The notes: a model not told the origin generated them from the letters alone. A DNA stretch of 64,000 nt from Rhodobacterales bacterium HKCCSP123 (GCA_015689745.1 WVSO01000004.1:1-64000); one strand, 5' to 3'. Counted from the stretch's first letter, positions 24,803-35,643 are shown. Numbers and translations: made by a program.

Positions 24803-25775
24803 CCGTTCTCGACGTGCAGGGCCTGCAGACCCATTTCTTCACCGACGCGGGCGTGGTGAAGGCCGTCGATGGCGTCAGCTTCTCGCTGGGCGAGGGCGAG
24901 GTGCTGGGCCTTGTCGGCGAAAGCGGCTCGGGCAAGTCGGTGACGGGCTTTTCCATCCTGCGGCTCGTCGATCCGCCGGGGCGCGTCGTGGGCGGGCAGA
25001 TCCTGTTCCGGGGCCAGGACCTTGCGCACCTCGGCGAGCGCGAGATGCGGGGGCTTCGCGGCAACCGGATCGCGATGATCTTCCAGGACCCGATGATGAC
25101 GCTGAACCCGGTTCTCAGGATCGAGACCCAGATGGTCGAGGCCGTGCGCGCCCATGAGCGCGTCAGCCCCGCCGCCGCCCGCGACCGCGCCATCAAGGCG
25201 CTGGCGCGCGTCGGCATCCCCTCGCCCGCCGAGCGGCTCGAGGCCTATCCCCATCAGTTTTCCGGCGGCATGCGCCAGCGCGTCGCCATCGCCATCGCGC
25301 TTCTGAACGGCCCCGACCTGATCGTCGCGGACGAACCCACCACCGCGCTCGACGTGACCATTCAAAGCCAGATCCTCGCCGAGGTGCAGGAGCTGGCGCG
25401 CGAGACAGGCACGGCGCTCATCTGGATCACCCATGACCTCGCCGTTGTGGCGGGCCTGGCCGACAAGATTTCCGTCATGTACGCGGGCCGGATCGTGGAA
25501 AGCGGCCCGACCGATGCCGTGCTGACCGCGCCGGGCCACCCCTATACCGAGGGGCTTCTGGGCTCGATCCCCGGCCATGGCCGCCGCGGCGAGCGGCTGA
25601 CGCAGATCCCCGGCATGGCTCCGAACATGGCCCGTCTGCCCGAGGGCTGCGCCTTCGCCCCGCGTTGTCCGCGCGCATCCGGCACCTGTCGCGCCGATGC
25701 GCCAGGGATCTCCGATGCCGGGCCGGGGCGAAGCCTGCGCTGCCATCACCCGACCCTTTCGGCGGAGGGCACGGC

Positions 25776-25779
<4 letters not shown>
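24799..25779 (+). CDS. Peptide-type ABC transporter ATPase (DppD class)
   Basis: A 326-residue ATPase with Walker [10 protein letters not shown]-loop [12 protein letters not shown], signature [12 protein letters not shown] and Walker [13 protein letters not shown]. The C-terminal oligopeptide-transporter extension with its cysteine cluster ([16 protein letters not shown]) fits the OppD/DppD class, in which these cysteines can hold an iron-sulfur cluster. It starts at ATGA over the permease stop and overlaps the next ATPase likewise. Confidence 0.93.
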
Positions 25780-26770
<991 letters not shown>

Positions 26771-26771
<1 letters not shown>

Positions 26772-27649
26772 TGACCGAGACCGTTCCGGGAGTCCTCACC
26801 GTGCGGGGGGCCGACACGCAGGCCCTTCCGCTCGTCTTCGACAGCCCCCATTCCGGCACCGACTACCCGGCGGATTTCGACCATGCCGCCGATCCCCTGA
26901 CGCTGCGCCATGCCGAGGACACCCATGTCGCCGACCTGTGGGAAGGCGCGCTCGACGCGGGCGCGATCCTGCTCGAGGCGCATTTTCCCCGCTCCTATGT
27001 CGATGCCAACCGCGCCCCCGACGACATGGACCCCGACCAGATCGACGGGACCTATCCCGCGCCCCTGAACCCCACCGTGAAAAGCCAGCTCGGCATCGGT
27101 CTGTGCTGGACTCGCGTGCCGCCCGCCGGTGGCCCGCTCTACACCCGCCGCCTGTCCGCCGAGGAGGTCGCGGCCCGTGTCGACCGTTACCACCACCCCT
27201 ACCAGTCGCGGCTGCGCGCCTTGCTCGACGACAGCCATGCACGTTGGGGCGCGGTCTGGCACGTCAACTGCCATTCCATGCAAGAGGTCGCCTCGGCCAT
27301 GTCCACGCAGACCCGCGGCACGCCCCGGCCCGATTTCGTGCTGGGCGACCGCGACGGCACCGCCTGCGAGGCCGGTTTCACCGAAACCGTGCGCGCCTTT
27401 CTCGAGGCCCGCGGCTACTCGGTCGCGGTCAATGACCCCTACAAGGGGATGGAGCTGATCCGCGCCAATGGCGACCCGGCGCAAGGCCGCCACTCGATGC
27501 AGATCGAGGTCAACCGCAAGCTCTACATGGACGAGGCGACGCGCGCGCCCAACGCGGGCTATGACGCGCTCAAGGCCTGTTTCGGCGCGCTGGCGCTGCA
27601 CCTCTCGGATTATGTCGCCGCCCGCCTCGAAAGGACGCCCGCAGAATGA
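26771..27649 (+). CDS. N-formylglutamate amidohydrolase family protein (HutG-like)
   Basis: A 292-residue member of the N-formylglutamate amidohydrolase family, zinc enzymes that cleave an acyl group from an amino acid. Motifs: FDSPHSGTDYP near residue 18, HAEDTHVADLWEG, PRSYVDANR, and HVNCHSM as metal-binding region. No other histidine-utilisation genes are nearby, so this is unlikely to be the hut pathway enzyme; it more likely acts on the imported compound. It overlaps the following gene by 4 bases. Confidence 0.85.
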
Positions 27650-28638
27650 CCGCACCGAAGAAGGGATCGGCCACCGGCCTGCCCAACCCCTTTCCCGTGG
27701 AACTGACCCCGCCCGACATCACGCCCTATGCCAAGGGGACCCACGGCATCTCCTATGTCTGGACCTTCGACAGCGGCACGCCCGGCCCCCATGTCGCCGT
27801 CACCGCCATCGTCCACGGCAACGAGCCCTGCGGCGCGCTGACCCTCGACTGGCTGATGCGGCACGAGACGCGGCCCACGCAGGGCAAGCTGTCGCTCGCC
27901 TTCATGAACGTCGCGGCGCACGAGGCCTTCGACCCGGAGGTTCCCGACGCCTCGCGCTGGATCGACGAGGATTTCAACCGCCTCTGGTCACCTGCCGTAC
28001 TGGATGACCCCGACCGCCCCCAGACCGAGGAGTTGCGCCGCGCGCGCGAGGTGCGGCCCTGGCTCGACACGGTCGACCTGCTGCTCGACATCCATTCGAT
28101 GCAGAACCGCAACGCGCCGCTCACCATCGCGGGGCTCAGGCCCAAGGGGCGGGAGTTAGCTCGCAGCGTGGGTTACCCCGACCTCGTCATCAACGACCAC
28201 GGCCATGCCGAGGGGATGCGGATGCGCGACTACGGCGGGTTCTCCGATCCGGCCTCGGGCAGGAACGCCATGCTGGTGGAATGCGGCCAGCACTGGGAGG
28301 CCGCCGCCGAAGGCGCAGCGATGGAGACCGCGATCCGCTTCCTGCGCGCGACCGGCGCGACGGCCGCGGATTTCGGCGCCGACTGGCTGGCCAGCCGCCC
28401 TGCGCCCGCGCCCATGCAGTTCTTCCAGGTCTCGCGCGCGGTGACGATCGAAACGGACGAGTTCCGCTTCGCACAGGACTGGACGGGCCTCGAGGCTCTC
28501 CCCGAGGGCACATTGATCGGCTATGACGGGCCCACCGAGATCCGCGCACCGCATCCCGTGACCGTCCTGATCATGCCGTCCCGAAGGCTCTGGCGCGGCA
28601 AGACCGCGGTGCGGCTGGCGGAACCGGTCGCAGGCTGA
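27646..28638 (+). CDS. Succinylglutamate desuccinylase/aspartoacylase family protein
   Basis: A 330-residue zinc amidohydrolase of the AstE/AspA group. The zinc site is visible as HGNE (IVHGNEPCG) with the later DIHSM histidine, and the catalytic glutamate is in MLVECGQHWE. This group removes acyl groups from N-acyl amino acids (for example N-acetylaspartate, N-succinylglutamate, or the ectoine intermediate handled by DoeB). No other genes of arginine succinyltransferase or ectoine pathways are present, so the substrate is open. It is coupled to the HutG-like gene by a 4-base overlap. Confidence 0.85.
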   Translation: MTAPKKGSATGLPNPFPVELTPPDITPYAKGTHGISYVWTFDSGTPGPHVAVTAIVHGNEPCGALTLDWLMRHETRPTQGKLSLAFMNVAAHEAFDPEVPDASRWIDEDFNRLWSPAVLDDPDRPQTEELRRAREVRPWLDTVDLLLDIHSMQNRNAPLTIAGLRPKGRELARSVGYPDLVINDHGHAEGMRMRDYGGFSDPASGRNAMLVECGQHWEAAAEGAAMETAIRFLRATGATAADFGADWLASRPAPAPMQFFQVSRAVTIETDEFRFAQDWTGLEALPEGTLIGYDGPTEIRAPHPVTVLIMPSRRLWRGKTAVRLAEPVAG

Positions 28639-28657
28639 CGCACGAGGCACCGAAGAC

Positions 28658-30082
28658 ATGCAGAACACATCCGAGATCCCCGGCCTGGTGGAACGCCACG
28701 AGGACGACCTGATCGGTCTGGCCGATCGTGTCTGGGGCATGCCCGAAACGCTTTACGGCGAATTCCGCTCCTGCGCGGAACACACCGCCATGCTGCGCAC
28801 CAAGGGCTTCCGCGTGACCGAAGCCGTCGCAGACATCCCAACCGCCGTGATGGGCGAGGCGGGACGCGGCGGGCCGGTCATCGCGATCCTCGGCGAATAC
28901 GACGCTCTGCCGGGCCTGAGCCAGGTCGCGGGCCTCGACCACCCGCAGGAGCTTGAGGAGGGCGGTCCCGGCCACGGCTGCGGCCACAACCTGCTCGGCT
29001 CCGCGGCGATGCTGGCGGCCTGCGCCGTCAAGGACTGGCTCGAGGCGACCGGCACGCCGGGGCGCGTGCGCTACTACGGCTGCCCGGCAGAGGAAGGCGG
29101 GGCCGCCAAGGCCTTCATGGTGCGCGACGGCGCCTTCGACGACGTGGACGCCGCGATCACCTGGCACCCCGGCGGGATGACACGTGTCGATGACCCGCTG
29201 TCGCTTGCCAACACCCGGATGGATTTCCACTTCACCGGCCGCTCCGCCCATGCCGCGGCCCAGCCGCATCTCGGCCGCTCGGCGCTGGATGCCGTGGAAC
29301 TCATGTCGGTCGGCGTGAACTACCTGCGCGAGCACATGCCGCAGGATGCCCGCATCCACTACGCCTATCTCGACGCGGGCGGCAAGGCGCCCAACGTGGT
29401 GCAGTCGCGCGCCTCGGTCCGCTACTCGATTCGGGCGCTGAAGCTGCACGAGATGCTGGCGCTGGTAGACCGGGTGAAGAAGGTGGCCGAGGGGGCTGCC
29501 CTGATGACGGAGACCACCGTCGAGGCGAAGATGTTCGCCGCCGTCTCGAACCATTTCGAGAACCTGACGATGGACCGCATCATGCAGGAGGCGCTGGACG
29601 AGCTGGGCGGCGTGCCCTTCGACGACGAGGATCGCGCCTATGCGGAACGGATCCGGGCGACCCTTTCGCCCTCCGACATCGCGGCGGAATGGTCGGTCGT
29701 GAACCAGCCGCCCTCGGACGCGGTGCTGTGCGACTGGGTGGTGCCGATGCGGCCCGGCGGCGAGGTGCTGATTGGCTCGACCGATGTGGGCGACGTGACG
29801 TGGAAGGTTCCGACGACCGAGGTTCTGGTCGCCACCGCGGCCATCGGCACGCCGCTTCACAGCTGGCAGATGACGGCGCAGGGCCTGTCGGGCGCGGCGC
29901 ACAAGGGCATGGTCCATGCCGCCAAGGCGATGGGACGGGTGGCGCAGATCCTCTACAGCGATCCCGCCCGGCTGGCCGAGGCGCAGGCCGAGCACGCCGC
30001 GCGCCTTGCCGTGACGCCCTACACCTGCCCGATGCCCGCCGATCACCCCCCACCGCTGGTCGCGCGCCCGCAGGCCGGCTGA
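28658..30082 (+). CDS. M20-family amidohydrolase (AbgB-like)
   Basis: A 474-residue metallopeptidase of the M20 family, closest in style to p-aminobenzoyl-glutamate hydrolase subunit B (AbgB) and aminoacylases. Metal ligands: GPGHGCGHN (Cys, His), CPAEEGG (Glu pair) and TWHPGG (His); the dimerisation domain includes FTGRSAHAAAQPHLGRSALDAVELM. No AbgA partner is encoded. It is the last gene of the operon and ends 8 bases from the convergent MFS gene. The most likely role is final hydrolysis of an amide bond in the imported compound. Confidence 0.9.
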   Translation: MQNTSEIPGLVERHEDDLIGLADRVWGMPETLYGEFRSCAEHTAMLRTKGFRVTEAVADIPTAVMGEAGRGGPVIAILGEYDALPGLSQVAGLDHPQELEEGGPGHGCGHNLLGSAAMLAACAVKDWLEATGTPGRVRYYGCPAEEGGAAKAFMVRDGAFDDVDAAITWHPGGMTRVDDPLSLANTRMDFHFTGRSAHAAAQPHLGRSALDAVELMSVGVNYLREHMPQDARIHYAYLDAGGKAPNVVQSRASVRYSIRALKLHEMLALVDRVKKVAEGAALMTETTVEAKMFAAVSNHFENLTMDRIMQEALDELGGVPFDDEDRAYAERIRATLSPSDIAAEWSVVNQPPSDAVLCDWVVPMRPGGEVLIGSTDVGDVTWKVPTTEVLVATAAIGTPLHSWQMTAQGLSGAAHKGMVHAAKAMGRVAQILYSDPARLAEAQAEHAARLAVTPYTCPMPADHPPPLVARPQAG

Positions 30083-30090
30083 GCACCGGC

Positions 30091-31458
30091 CTAGCGGTCG
30101 TCGGACACCGGCGGTTCGGGGCGATCCCAGGGCTCGCCATGACCGCCCGTGCTCTCCGGCGCATCCTGGCGCGGCGCGGGACTGTCCGCCTGCGGCGCTT
30201 GCGTCGGCATTTCCAGCGGCTCGGCCTCTGTCTGTCCACCGGACAAGGCCGCGGTCTCGGGCGTTGCGGCGCGCGCGGGCACGCTGATCTGGAACGGGGA
30301 CTTCCGGTCTTCCGGCACGGCCGACTTCACGCTGATCCGCCAGACGGTGAAGGCGATCATCAGGACATGCGCCGCAATCGTCGTCAGGAACAGGCCACGG
30401 GGTCCTAGCTCGGTCATCGCGATCCCGGCCACGAGGGGGCCGATGATCGAGCCCAGCCCGAAGACCATCAGAAGCCCGCCCGACACCTGGATCGACGTTC
30501 CCGGCGGCGCGTGGTCGTTGGCATGGGCCACGATGATCGGATACATCGCGAAGATCGCGGCTCCGAAGGCGCCGACAAGGACGAGGTTCACGATCCGGCC
30601 TTCCGGCACCAGAAGGACGAAGGCCACGTCCGCGGCCAGGGCCACGACCGCCGTTGCGACCAGAACCTTGCGCCGATCCATGCGATCGCTGGCCATGCCG
30701 ATCGGGATCTGCGCCATCGCCCCTGCCAGAACGGGAATGCTCGCGAACAGCGCGATGGCCGTCAGCGCCAGGCCGACGGCATCCGCGTAGACGGCCGCCA
30801 GGGTGCCGAAGGACGCATTCGAGATGCCCACAAGGAAGACAGCCATCACGGCAACAGGCGAGTTGCGCCACAGCGCCCGCAGGTCCAGCCTGACCGACGT
30901 CAGGGGCGCGGGAGAGGCGGAGGTCGACAGGGCCGTCGGCACGAGCGCGAGGCAGTAGACGATCGCCGCGATCGCAAAGAACAGGAACCCGGATGCATCG
31001 CCGAGCGAAATCGCCATCTGCCCCGCTGTGACGGACACGAGGTTGACCATCGTGTAGATGCCGAAGATTGCCCCCCGAGTCCTTGGCTGCGCCCGATCAT
31101 TGAGCCAGGACTCCACGATCATCGCCGCCCCGGCGAAACAGAACCCGGAAACGGCGCGCACCGGGATCCAGGCCCATGCCTCGACGATCAGTGCCTGAAG
31201 GAGGACCGCCGCGGCGGCCATGGCGCACATGACGCCGAAGGTACGGATATGGCCGACCATTCCGACAAGTCTCGGTGCGATCAGGCAGCCCGCGACATAT
31301 CCGATCGCCCATCCCGTCCCCAGAAGCCCCAGCGCGCTGGCCGAAAACCCCTCGATGGAGCCGCGCACCGGCAGGATCAGGCCATGCATGCCTCCTGCAA
31401 ACAGCAGGAGCCCGGAACCGAAGAGAAGCGCGAAGACCGGAAGAAGCTGACGAAGCAT
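30091..31458 (-). CDS. MFS transporter with proline-rich C-terminal tail
   Basis: A 455-residue transporter with twelve predicted helices, of the YcaD-like group (FRxxARGAIFGIYTMVNL-type loop: here RTRGAIFGIYTMVNLVSVTAGQ). After the last helix (near 390) comes a soluble tail of about 60 residues rich in Pro, Glu and Gln (for example SGGQTEAEPLEMPTQAPQAD), which is not part of the transport fold. Substrate unknown. It is convergent with the amidohydrolase operon with only 8 bases between stops. Confidence 0.85.
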   Translation of the reverse strand: MLRQLLPVFALLFGSGLLLFAGGMHGLILPVRGSIEGFSASALGLLGTGWAIGYVAGCLIAPRLVGMVGHIRTFGVMCAMAAAAVLLQALIVEAWAWIPVRAVSGFCFAGAAMIVESWLNDRAQPRTRGAIFGIYTMVNLVSVTAGQMAISLGDASGFLFFAIAAIVYCLALVPTALSTSASPAPLTSVRLDLRALWRNSPVAVMAVFLVGISNASFGTLAAVYADAVGLALTAIALFASIPVLAGAMAQIPIGMASDRMDRRKVLVATAVVALAADVAFVLLVPEGRIVNLVLVGAFGAAIFAMYPIIVAHANDHAPPGTSIQVSGGLLMVFGLGSIIGPLVAGIAMTELGPRGLFLTTIAAHVLMIAFTVWRISVKSAVPEDRKSPFQISVPARAATPETAALSGGQTEAEPLEMPTQAPQADSPAPRQDAPESTGGHGEPWDRPEPPVSDDR

Positions 31459-31550
31459 GGTGGCAGATTAGACAGGAACCGCACGGCTTGGCCACCCATG
31501 CGGCTCGGGGGCGGGAAGCGAGAGAGGGCTGGAACGGGCGCAGCCTGCGG

Positions 31551-32351
31551 TCAGGACGGGTCGCCCCCTCCGGCCTCGCCGAGCATCTGCCTGAGCCTCC
31601 GGACCTGCGCCGCATTGTCGGTGGCGAGGGTTCCGTCCGGTCCGTGGATGTTGTTCTCGAACCCGATCCTGAGTTTTCCGCCCCGCGCGCTTGCCCGCTT
31701 GAGGCACTGCGCCTCGTTCCGCCCGAAGGCGCAGACCGCCCAGTCGATCGAGGGGCCCAGCGGCGCAAGCGCGGCAAGGAAGGGATCAAGGTCACCCGGT
31801 TCCGCGGCACGGGGCGGTGTGTAGGACCCGAGCACGAAGATGCAGTGCAGGGGACCCGGAATGTCGCCCACCGCAACGAGGTCGACAAATCGGGCGGCGT
31901 CACGGGTATCAAAGAGAATGTGCTGCAGCGGAATGCCCGCCTCGGCCGCCCAATGGTAGAAGCGCCGCGCCTCGGCGTCGGGTCCGTCGCCCGGCCAGAT
32001 CTCGCGCAGCGCGACCGAGGCGCCTTCGGGATGCACGTCCCGCACGACCTGCCGCTGGACATCGGGGGCGAAGATCCCGGCGGCCTCGGTCGTGATCTGG
32101 ACGGGCATGTCGGGGACCGCGCAGCGCATCTCGGCGATCAGTTCGCGGTAGAGCCCGGCGTCGAGGCTGTGCCGCCCCTCGGCGTCGCGCACATGGGCGT
32201 GCAGCGCCTCCGCCCCTTCCTCATGGGCCATATGCGCCGCCTCGACCGTCTCGGCGATCGTCAGCGGCAGCGCCGGATGGTCCTGCCTGCCGCGCCGGGC
32301 GCCGTTGGGCGCCAGCATGATCCGCGGCAATCGGGCAAGGCGTGAGGTCAT
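31551..32351 (-). CDS. BKACE-family beta-keto acid cleavage enzyme
   Basis: A 266-residue TIM-barrel zinc enzyme of the BKACE (formerly DUF849) family, founded by 3-keto-5-aminohexanoate cleavage enzyme. It condenses a beta-keto acid with acetyl-CoA to give acetoacetate plus a new CoA ester. The zinc HxH is in ALHAHVRD, and RIGFENN near the C-terminus holds the conserved Glu. The family has many substrate types, so the beta-keto acid cannot be named. It overlaps the aminotransferase gene by 4 bases; an aminotransferase could create the keto acid used here. Confidence 0.85.
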   Translation of the reverse strand: MTSRLARLPRIMLAPNGARRGRQDHPALPLTIAETVEAAHMAHEEGAEALHAHVRDAEGRHSLDAGLYRELIAEMRCAVPDMPVQITTEAAGIFAPDVQRQVVRDVHPEGASVALREIWPGDGPDAEARRFYHWAAEAGIPLQHILFDTRDAARFVDLVAVGDIPGPLHCIFVLGSYTPPRAAEPGDLDPFLAALAPLGPSIDWAVCAFGRNEAQCLKRASARGGKLRIGFENNIHGPDGTLATDNAAQVRRLRQMLGEAGGGDPS

Positions 32352-33667
32352 GACAGGGCCCTTTCCACGGCGCGGCCAAGCTTGGTTACCAGTTCGTCGA
32401 TCTGTGCGTCGTCGATGATGAAGGGTGGCGCGATCAGGACATGGTCGCCCTCCCGCCCGTTCACCGTGCCGCCGGAGGGATAGACGATCAACCCCTCCTC
32501 CATCGCGGCGGACTTCACGCGGGCGTGCAGCCTGCGGTCCGGGTCGAAGGGGCGTTTCGAGGCGCGATCCCCGACCAGTTCGATCGCGCGGAAAAGGCCC
32601 CTGCCGCGGATGTCGCCGACATGGGCGTGCTGCCCGAACCGGTCCCTGAGCGCCGCATCGAGCGTCTCGCCCTGCCGCTGCACCCTTGCGATGAGGTTGC
32701 GGTCTATGAGCGCGCGCAGGACGGCATGGCCGGCTGCCGCCGAGAGGGGATGGGCGTGATAGGTATGCCCGTGCTGGAAGCTGCCGGACCCGGCCGCGAT
32801 CGCATCATGGATCCCGGCGGAGCACAGCATCGCCCCGATCGGCATGTATCCCGCGCCGAGACCCTTGGCGATGGTGACGATGTCGGGCGCAATCCCGTCC
32901 TGCTCACAGGCGAACAGGCTGCCGGTGCGGCCCATGCCACACATCACCTCGTCAAGGATCAGCAGCACGCCATAGCGGTCGCAGATCTCGCGGATGCGCT
33001 TGAAATAACCCGGCACCGGGGGCACGGCGCCGGCTGTTGCGCCGACCACGGGTTCGGCGATGAAGGCCATCACGGTCTCGGGGCCGAGGCGCTGGATCTC
33101 GGCCTCGAGTTCGTCCGCGGCGCGCTGGCCATAGGCCTCGGGCGTCTCGCCCTCGCGCCGCTCGCGGTATTCGAAACAGGGCGCGACGTGATGGGTTTCC
33201 ACGAGCAGCGGCGCGTAGTTCTCGCGCCGCCACGCATTGCCTCCGGCCGCAAGCGCGCCGAGCGTGTTTCCGTGATAGCTTTGCCGCCGTGCGATCAGGC
33301 GGTGGCGCCCGGGCTGCCCGATCTCGAGGACATACTGCCGCGCGAGCTTGATCGCGGCCTCGACCGCCTCGGAGCCACCCGACAGCAGGTAGACCCTGTC
33401 TATCCCCCCGGGCGCATGTGCGACGAGGAGGTCGGCAAGCCGCTCGGCTGGCTCGGATGTGAAGAACCCGGTATGCGCGAAGGCCAGGCGGTCGAGCTGG
33501 TCGTGGATGGCCGCGCGGACGTCGGCGTCGGAATGCCCGAGGCACGACACCGCGGCGCCGCCCGACCCGTCGAGATAGGCGCGCCCCTCGGCATCAAAGA
33601 GGTAACAGCCCTCGCCCCGCACCGCCCACGGCAGGGCCCCTGTCCCGCGTCCGAACACATGACCCAT
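32348..33667 (-). CDS. Class III aminotransferase (omega-amino acid type)
   Basis: A 439-residue PLP enzyme. The PLP lysine is in IVTIAKGLGAGYMPIGAML and the aspartate in LLILDEVMCGMGRTG; GGSEAVEAAIKLARQY is the phosphate-binding helix. Length and motifs fit omega-aminotransferases acting on beta-alanine, GABA, taurine-like or diamine substrates. Two ATGs compete: 33667 (SD AAGGGG 10 bases away, MGHVFGRGTG) and 33676 (too close to the SD); the first is preferred. Pairing with BKACE suggests amine-to-keto-acid-to-CoA degradation. Confidence 0.88.
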   Translation of the reverse strand: MGHVFGRGTGALPWAVRGEGCYLFDAEGRAYLDGSGGAAVSCLGHSDADVRAAIHDQLDRLAFAHTGFFTSEPAERLADLLVAHAPGGIDRVYLLSGGSEAVEAAIKLARQYVLEIGQPGRHRLIARRQSYHGNTLGALAAGGNAWRRENYAPLLVETHHVAPCFEYRERREGETPEAYGQRAADELEAEIQRLGPETVMAFIAEPVVGATAGAVPPVPGYFKRIREICDRYGVLLILDEVMCGMGRTGSLFACEQDGIAPDIVTIAKGLGAGYMPIGAMLCSAGIHDAIAAGSGSFQHGHTYHAHPLSAAAGHAVLRALIDRNLIARVQRQGETLDAALRDRFGQHAHVGDIRGRGLFRAIELVGDRASKRPFDPDRRLHARVKSAAMEEGLIVYPSGGTVNGREGDHVLIAPPFIIDDAQIDELVTKLGRAVERALS

Positions 33668-33832
33668 GGTCGTCATTCCCCTTGCGCCGCGAAACGGGTT
33701 GCCGTGCGCCGCGCAAGATCCGCACGACACGCACTGCGAAGAGATAACCAGAAAGCTCCGCCCGGTGCGAGGTCATCCGCATGGTCTTGGCATCCCGAAA
33801 ACAGACACCGACACGGGCAGCGAGGGGGGGCG

Positions 33833-35095
33833 TCAGCCGGGAGCGGCCATGACGCCGTCCTGCAGGACGAGGGGCAGATCGATGGATGGGTCGGCCAGAC
33901 GCTCCGGGCAGGGGGCCGCGCCCGTCTCGAGCCAGCGCTTCCCGGTCATGTAGGCGCGCGGGTCCGAGAGCGCATCGACGGCGACGAAGCTGCGCCCGCG
34001 GAAATACCAGACCGAGCCGGTGCCGGGCTGGCGGCCGGGGCGGAAGAAGGTCCGGTCCGCGCCGGTGTTCACGCCGGCGATCTGCAGCTTGCGGTCATAC
34101 TGGTCCGACCAGAACCAGGGAACGGGCGCATAGGGCTCGGGCCTGCCCATCAGGGTCGCCGCCGCGGCGCGGGCCTGGTCGCAGGCGTTCTGGACACTCT
34201 CGAGCCGCATCGGCCCATGCCCGAGATCGAACAGCGCGACATCGCCGATGGCGAGGATGCGCGGGTCCGACGTGCGGCAGGTGGCATCGACATGGATGCC
34301 GCCCGCACCCGCGCCACAGACGAGCCCTGCCTTGCGCGCCAGGGCGTCATTGGCGATGCCGCCAATGCCGACGATCACGAGGTCGGTGGCGATCCCTGTC
34401 CCGTCGGCGCGCAATGCCCCGGCGACCCTGCCGTCGGGGCCTTCGGTCAATCGCTCGACGCCCACCCCCTCGCGCAGGTCCACGCCATGCCCCTCGTGCA
34501 GCGCCCGGACCATCCCGGCAGTGCGGTCGCAGGCGACGCGGGCGAGGATGCGCGAACCGGCCTCGATGAGGGTGACGTCCTTGCCGAGACCGCGGGCAAC
34601 GGCCGCGGCCTCGAGCCCGATGTATCCGCCGCCGATCACCAGAATGCGGCGCGCGGCGGCCAATCCTGCTTGCAGCCGGTCGATGTCGTCGATGCCGCGG
34701 ATCAGGTGGACGCCGGGCAGCGCCCCTCCAGCCGTTTCGGGTAAGGGCCGCGGGCGGCTGCCCGTGGCGAGCACCAGATGCCCGTAGGCCCTGACACCCC
34801 CGTCCGAGAGCGAGACCTGGGACCGCTCGCGGTCGATCGCCGCAACCTCGACCCCGGTCACAAGCTCGATGCCCTGCGCCGCGTACCAGTCGGGCGGCTT
34901 CAGCCAGAGCCGTTCGCGCGGCATGTCCCCGGAGAGATAGGCCTTGGACAGGGGTGGCCGCTGGTAGGGCGGATGCGCCTCCTCCCCGATCAGGGTGATG
35001 GCCCGCGTCTCGCCTCCTCGCCTCAGGGTCTCGGCCAGCGTCAGGGCGGCCTGCCCTGCGCCCACCACCACGATGCCGCCGTCTCGATCAGCCAT
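33833..35095 (-). CDS. Ferredoxin/rubredoxin reductase-type flavoprotein
   Basis: A 420-residue FAD/NAD(P)H oxidoreductase of the BphA4/ThcD/rubredoxin reductase type. FAD motif VVVGAGQAALTLAETLRRGG at the N-terminus, NAD motif ILVIGGGYIGLEAAAVARGLG near 150, and the ILAIGDVALFDLG FAD-binding strand are present; the C-terminal domain (PVPWFWSDQYDRKLQIAG) is typical. Such proteins pass electrons from NADH to a small ferredoxin for an oxygenase or P450, but neither is encoded nearby. It starts 77 bases after the cynS stop with a GC hairpin between, so it may be a separate transcript. Confidence 0.88.
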   Translation of the reverse strand: MADRDGGIVVVGAGQAALTLAETLRRGGETRAITLIGEEAHPPYQRPPLSKAYLSGDMPRERLWLKPPDWYAAQGIELVTGVEVAAIDRERSQVSLSDGGVRAYGHLVLATGSRPRPLPETAGGALPGVHLIRGIDDIDRLQAGLAAARRILVIGGGYIGLEAAAVARGLGKDVTLIEAGSRILARVACDRTAGMVRALHEGHGVDLREGVGVERLTEGPDGRVAGALRADGTGIATDLVIVGIGGIANDALARKAGLVCGAGAGGIHVDATCRTSDPRILAIGDVALFDLGHGPMRLESVQNACDQARAAAATLMGRPEPYAPVPWFWSDQYDRKLQIAGVNTGADRTFFRPGRQPGTGSVWYFRGRSFVAVDALSDPRAYMTGKRWLETGAAPCPERLADPSIDLPLVLQDGVMAAPG

Positions 35096-35123
35096 GCGCG
35101 TTTTCCGTTCCGGGCGACACGGT

Positions 35124-35159
35124 CCCGGGGCGCGGCCGCGCGCGGCGGCCGGCCCCGGG
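35124..35159 (-). terminator. GC-rich hairpin downstream of cynS
   Basis: CCCGGGGC (35124-35131) pairs with GCCCCGGG (35152-35159); the loop is itself GC-rich and can fold. It lies 14 bases after the cynS stop on the minus strand, so it could end the cyanate operon transcript before the flavoprotein gene. There is no T-tract. Confidence 0.4.
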
Positions 35160-35172
35160 GCCGGTCAGGGTC

Positions 35173-35643
35173 TCACCACGTGTTGTACTTCAGGAACTTG
35201 CCTGACATCTCGACCTTCACGCGGTCGCCCTTCGGATTCTCGACGCGGGAAATGTTCATGTCGAAGTCGATCGCCGACATGATGCCGTCGCCGAATTCCT
35301 CCTGGATCAGCGCCTTCATCGTGGGCCCGTAGACAGCCACGATCTCGTAGAGCCGGTATATGCAGGGGTCGGTCGGGACGGTCTGCTCCCAGACCTTCGT
35401 GGGATAGTCCATCAGGACCGACACGGCCTCGTCCGGCAGCTCCAGCGCGGCCACCAGGTTCTTCGCCGCTTGCTCGGGCATGGAGTTCATGCCCATCGCG
35501 GCGGAATGCGTGAAGACGGGCGAAAGGCCGGTCTTCACGGCGATCTCGGCCCAGCTGAGGCCAAGCCGCTTCTTCGCGGCAAGTACCATGGCCGCGACAT
35601 CGTCCTTGTCCATCATCGGATCTGCGAAAACGGAGTCTTTCAT
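35173..35643 (-). CDS. cynS: Cyanase (cyanate hydratase)
   Basis: A 156-residue enzyme converting cyanate and bicarbonate to ammonia and two CO2, working as a homodecamer in the cytoplasm. The three catalytic residues align with the E. coli enzyme: Arg97 and Glu100 (YRLYE) and Ser123 (IMSAIDF). The N-terminal HTH-like fold is present. ATG at 35643 is preceded by AAAGGA and a run of eight C, placing the SD at normal distance; an in-frame ATG at 35694 is less likely. Being the last gene of the ABC transporter operon, it suggests that the imported or produced compound is cyanate. Confidence 0.95.
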   Translation of the reverse strand: MKDSVFADPMMDKDDVAAMVLAAKKRLGLSWAEIAVKTGLSPVFTHSAAMGMNSMPEQAAKNLVAALELPDEAVSVLMDYPTKVWEQTVPTDPCIYRLYEIVAVYGPTMKALIQEEFGDGIMSAIDFDMNISRVENPKGDRVKVEMSGKFLKYNTW

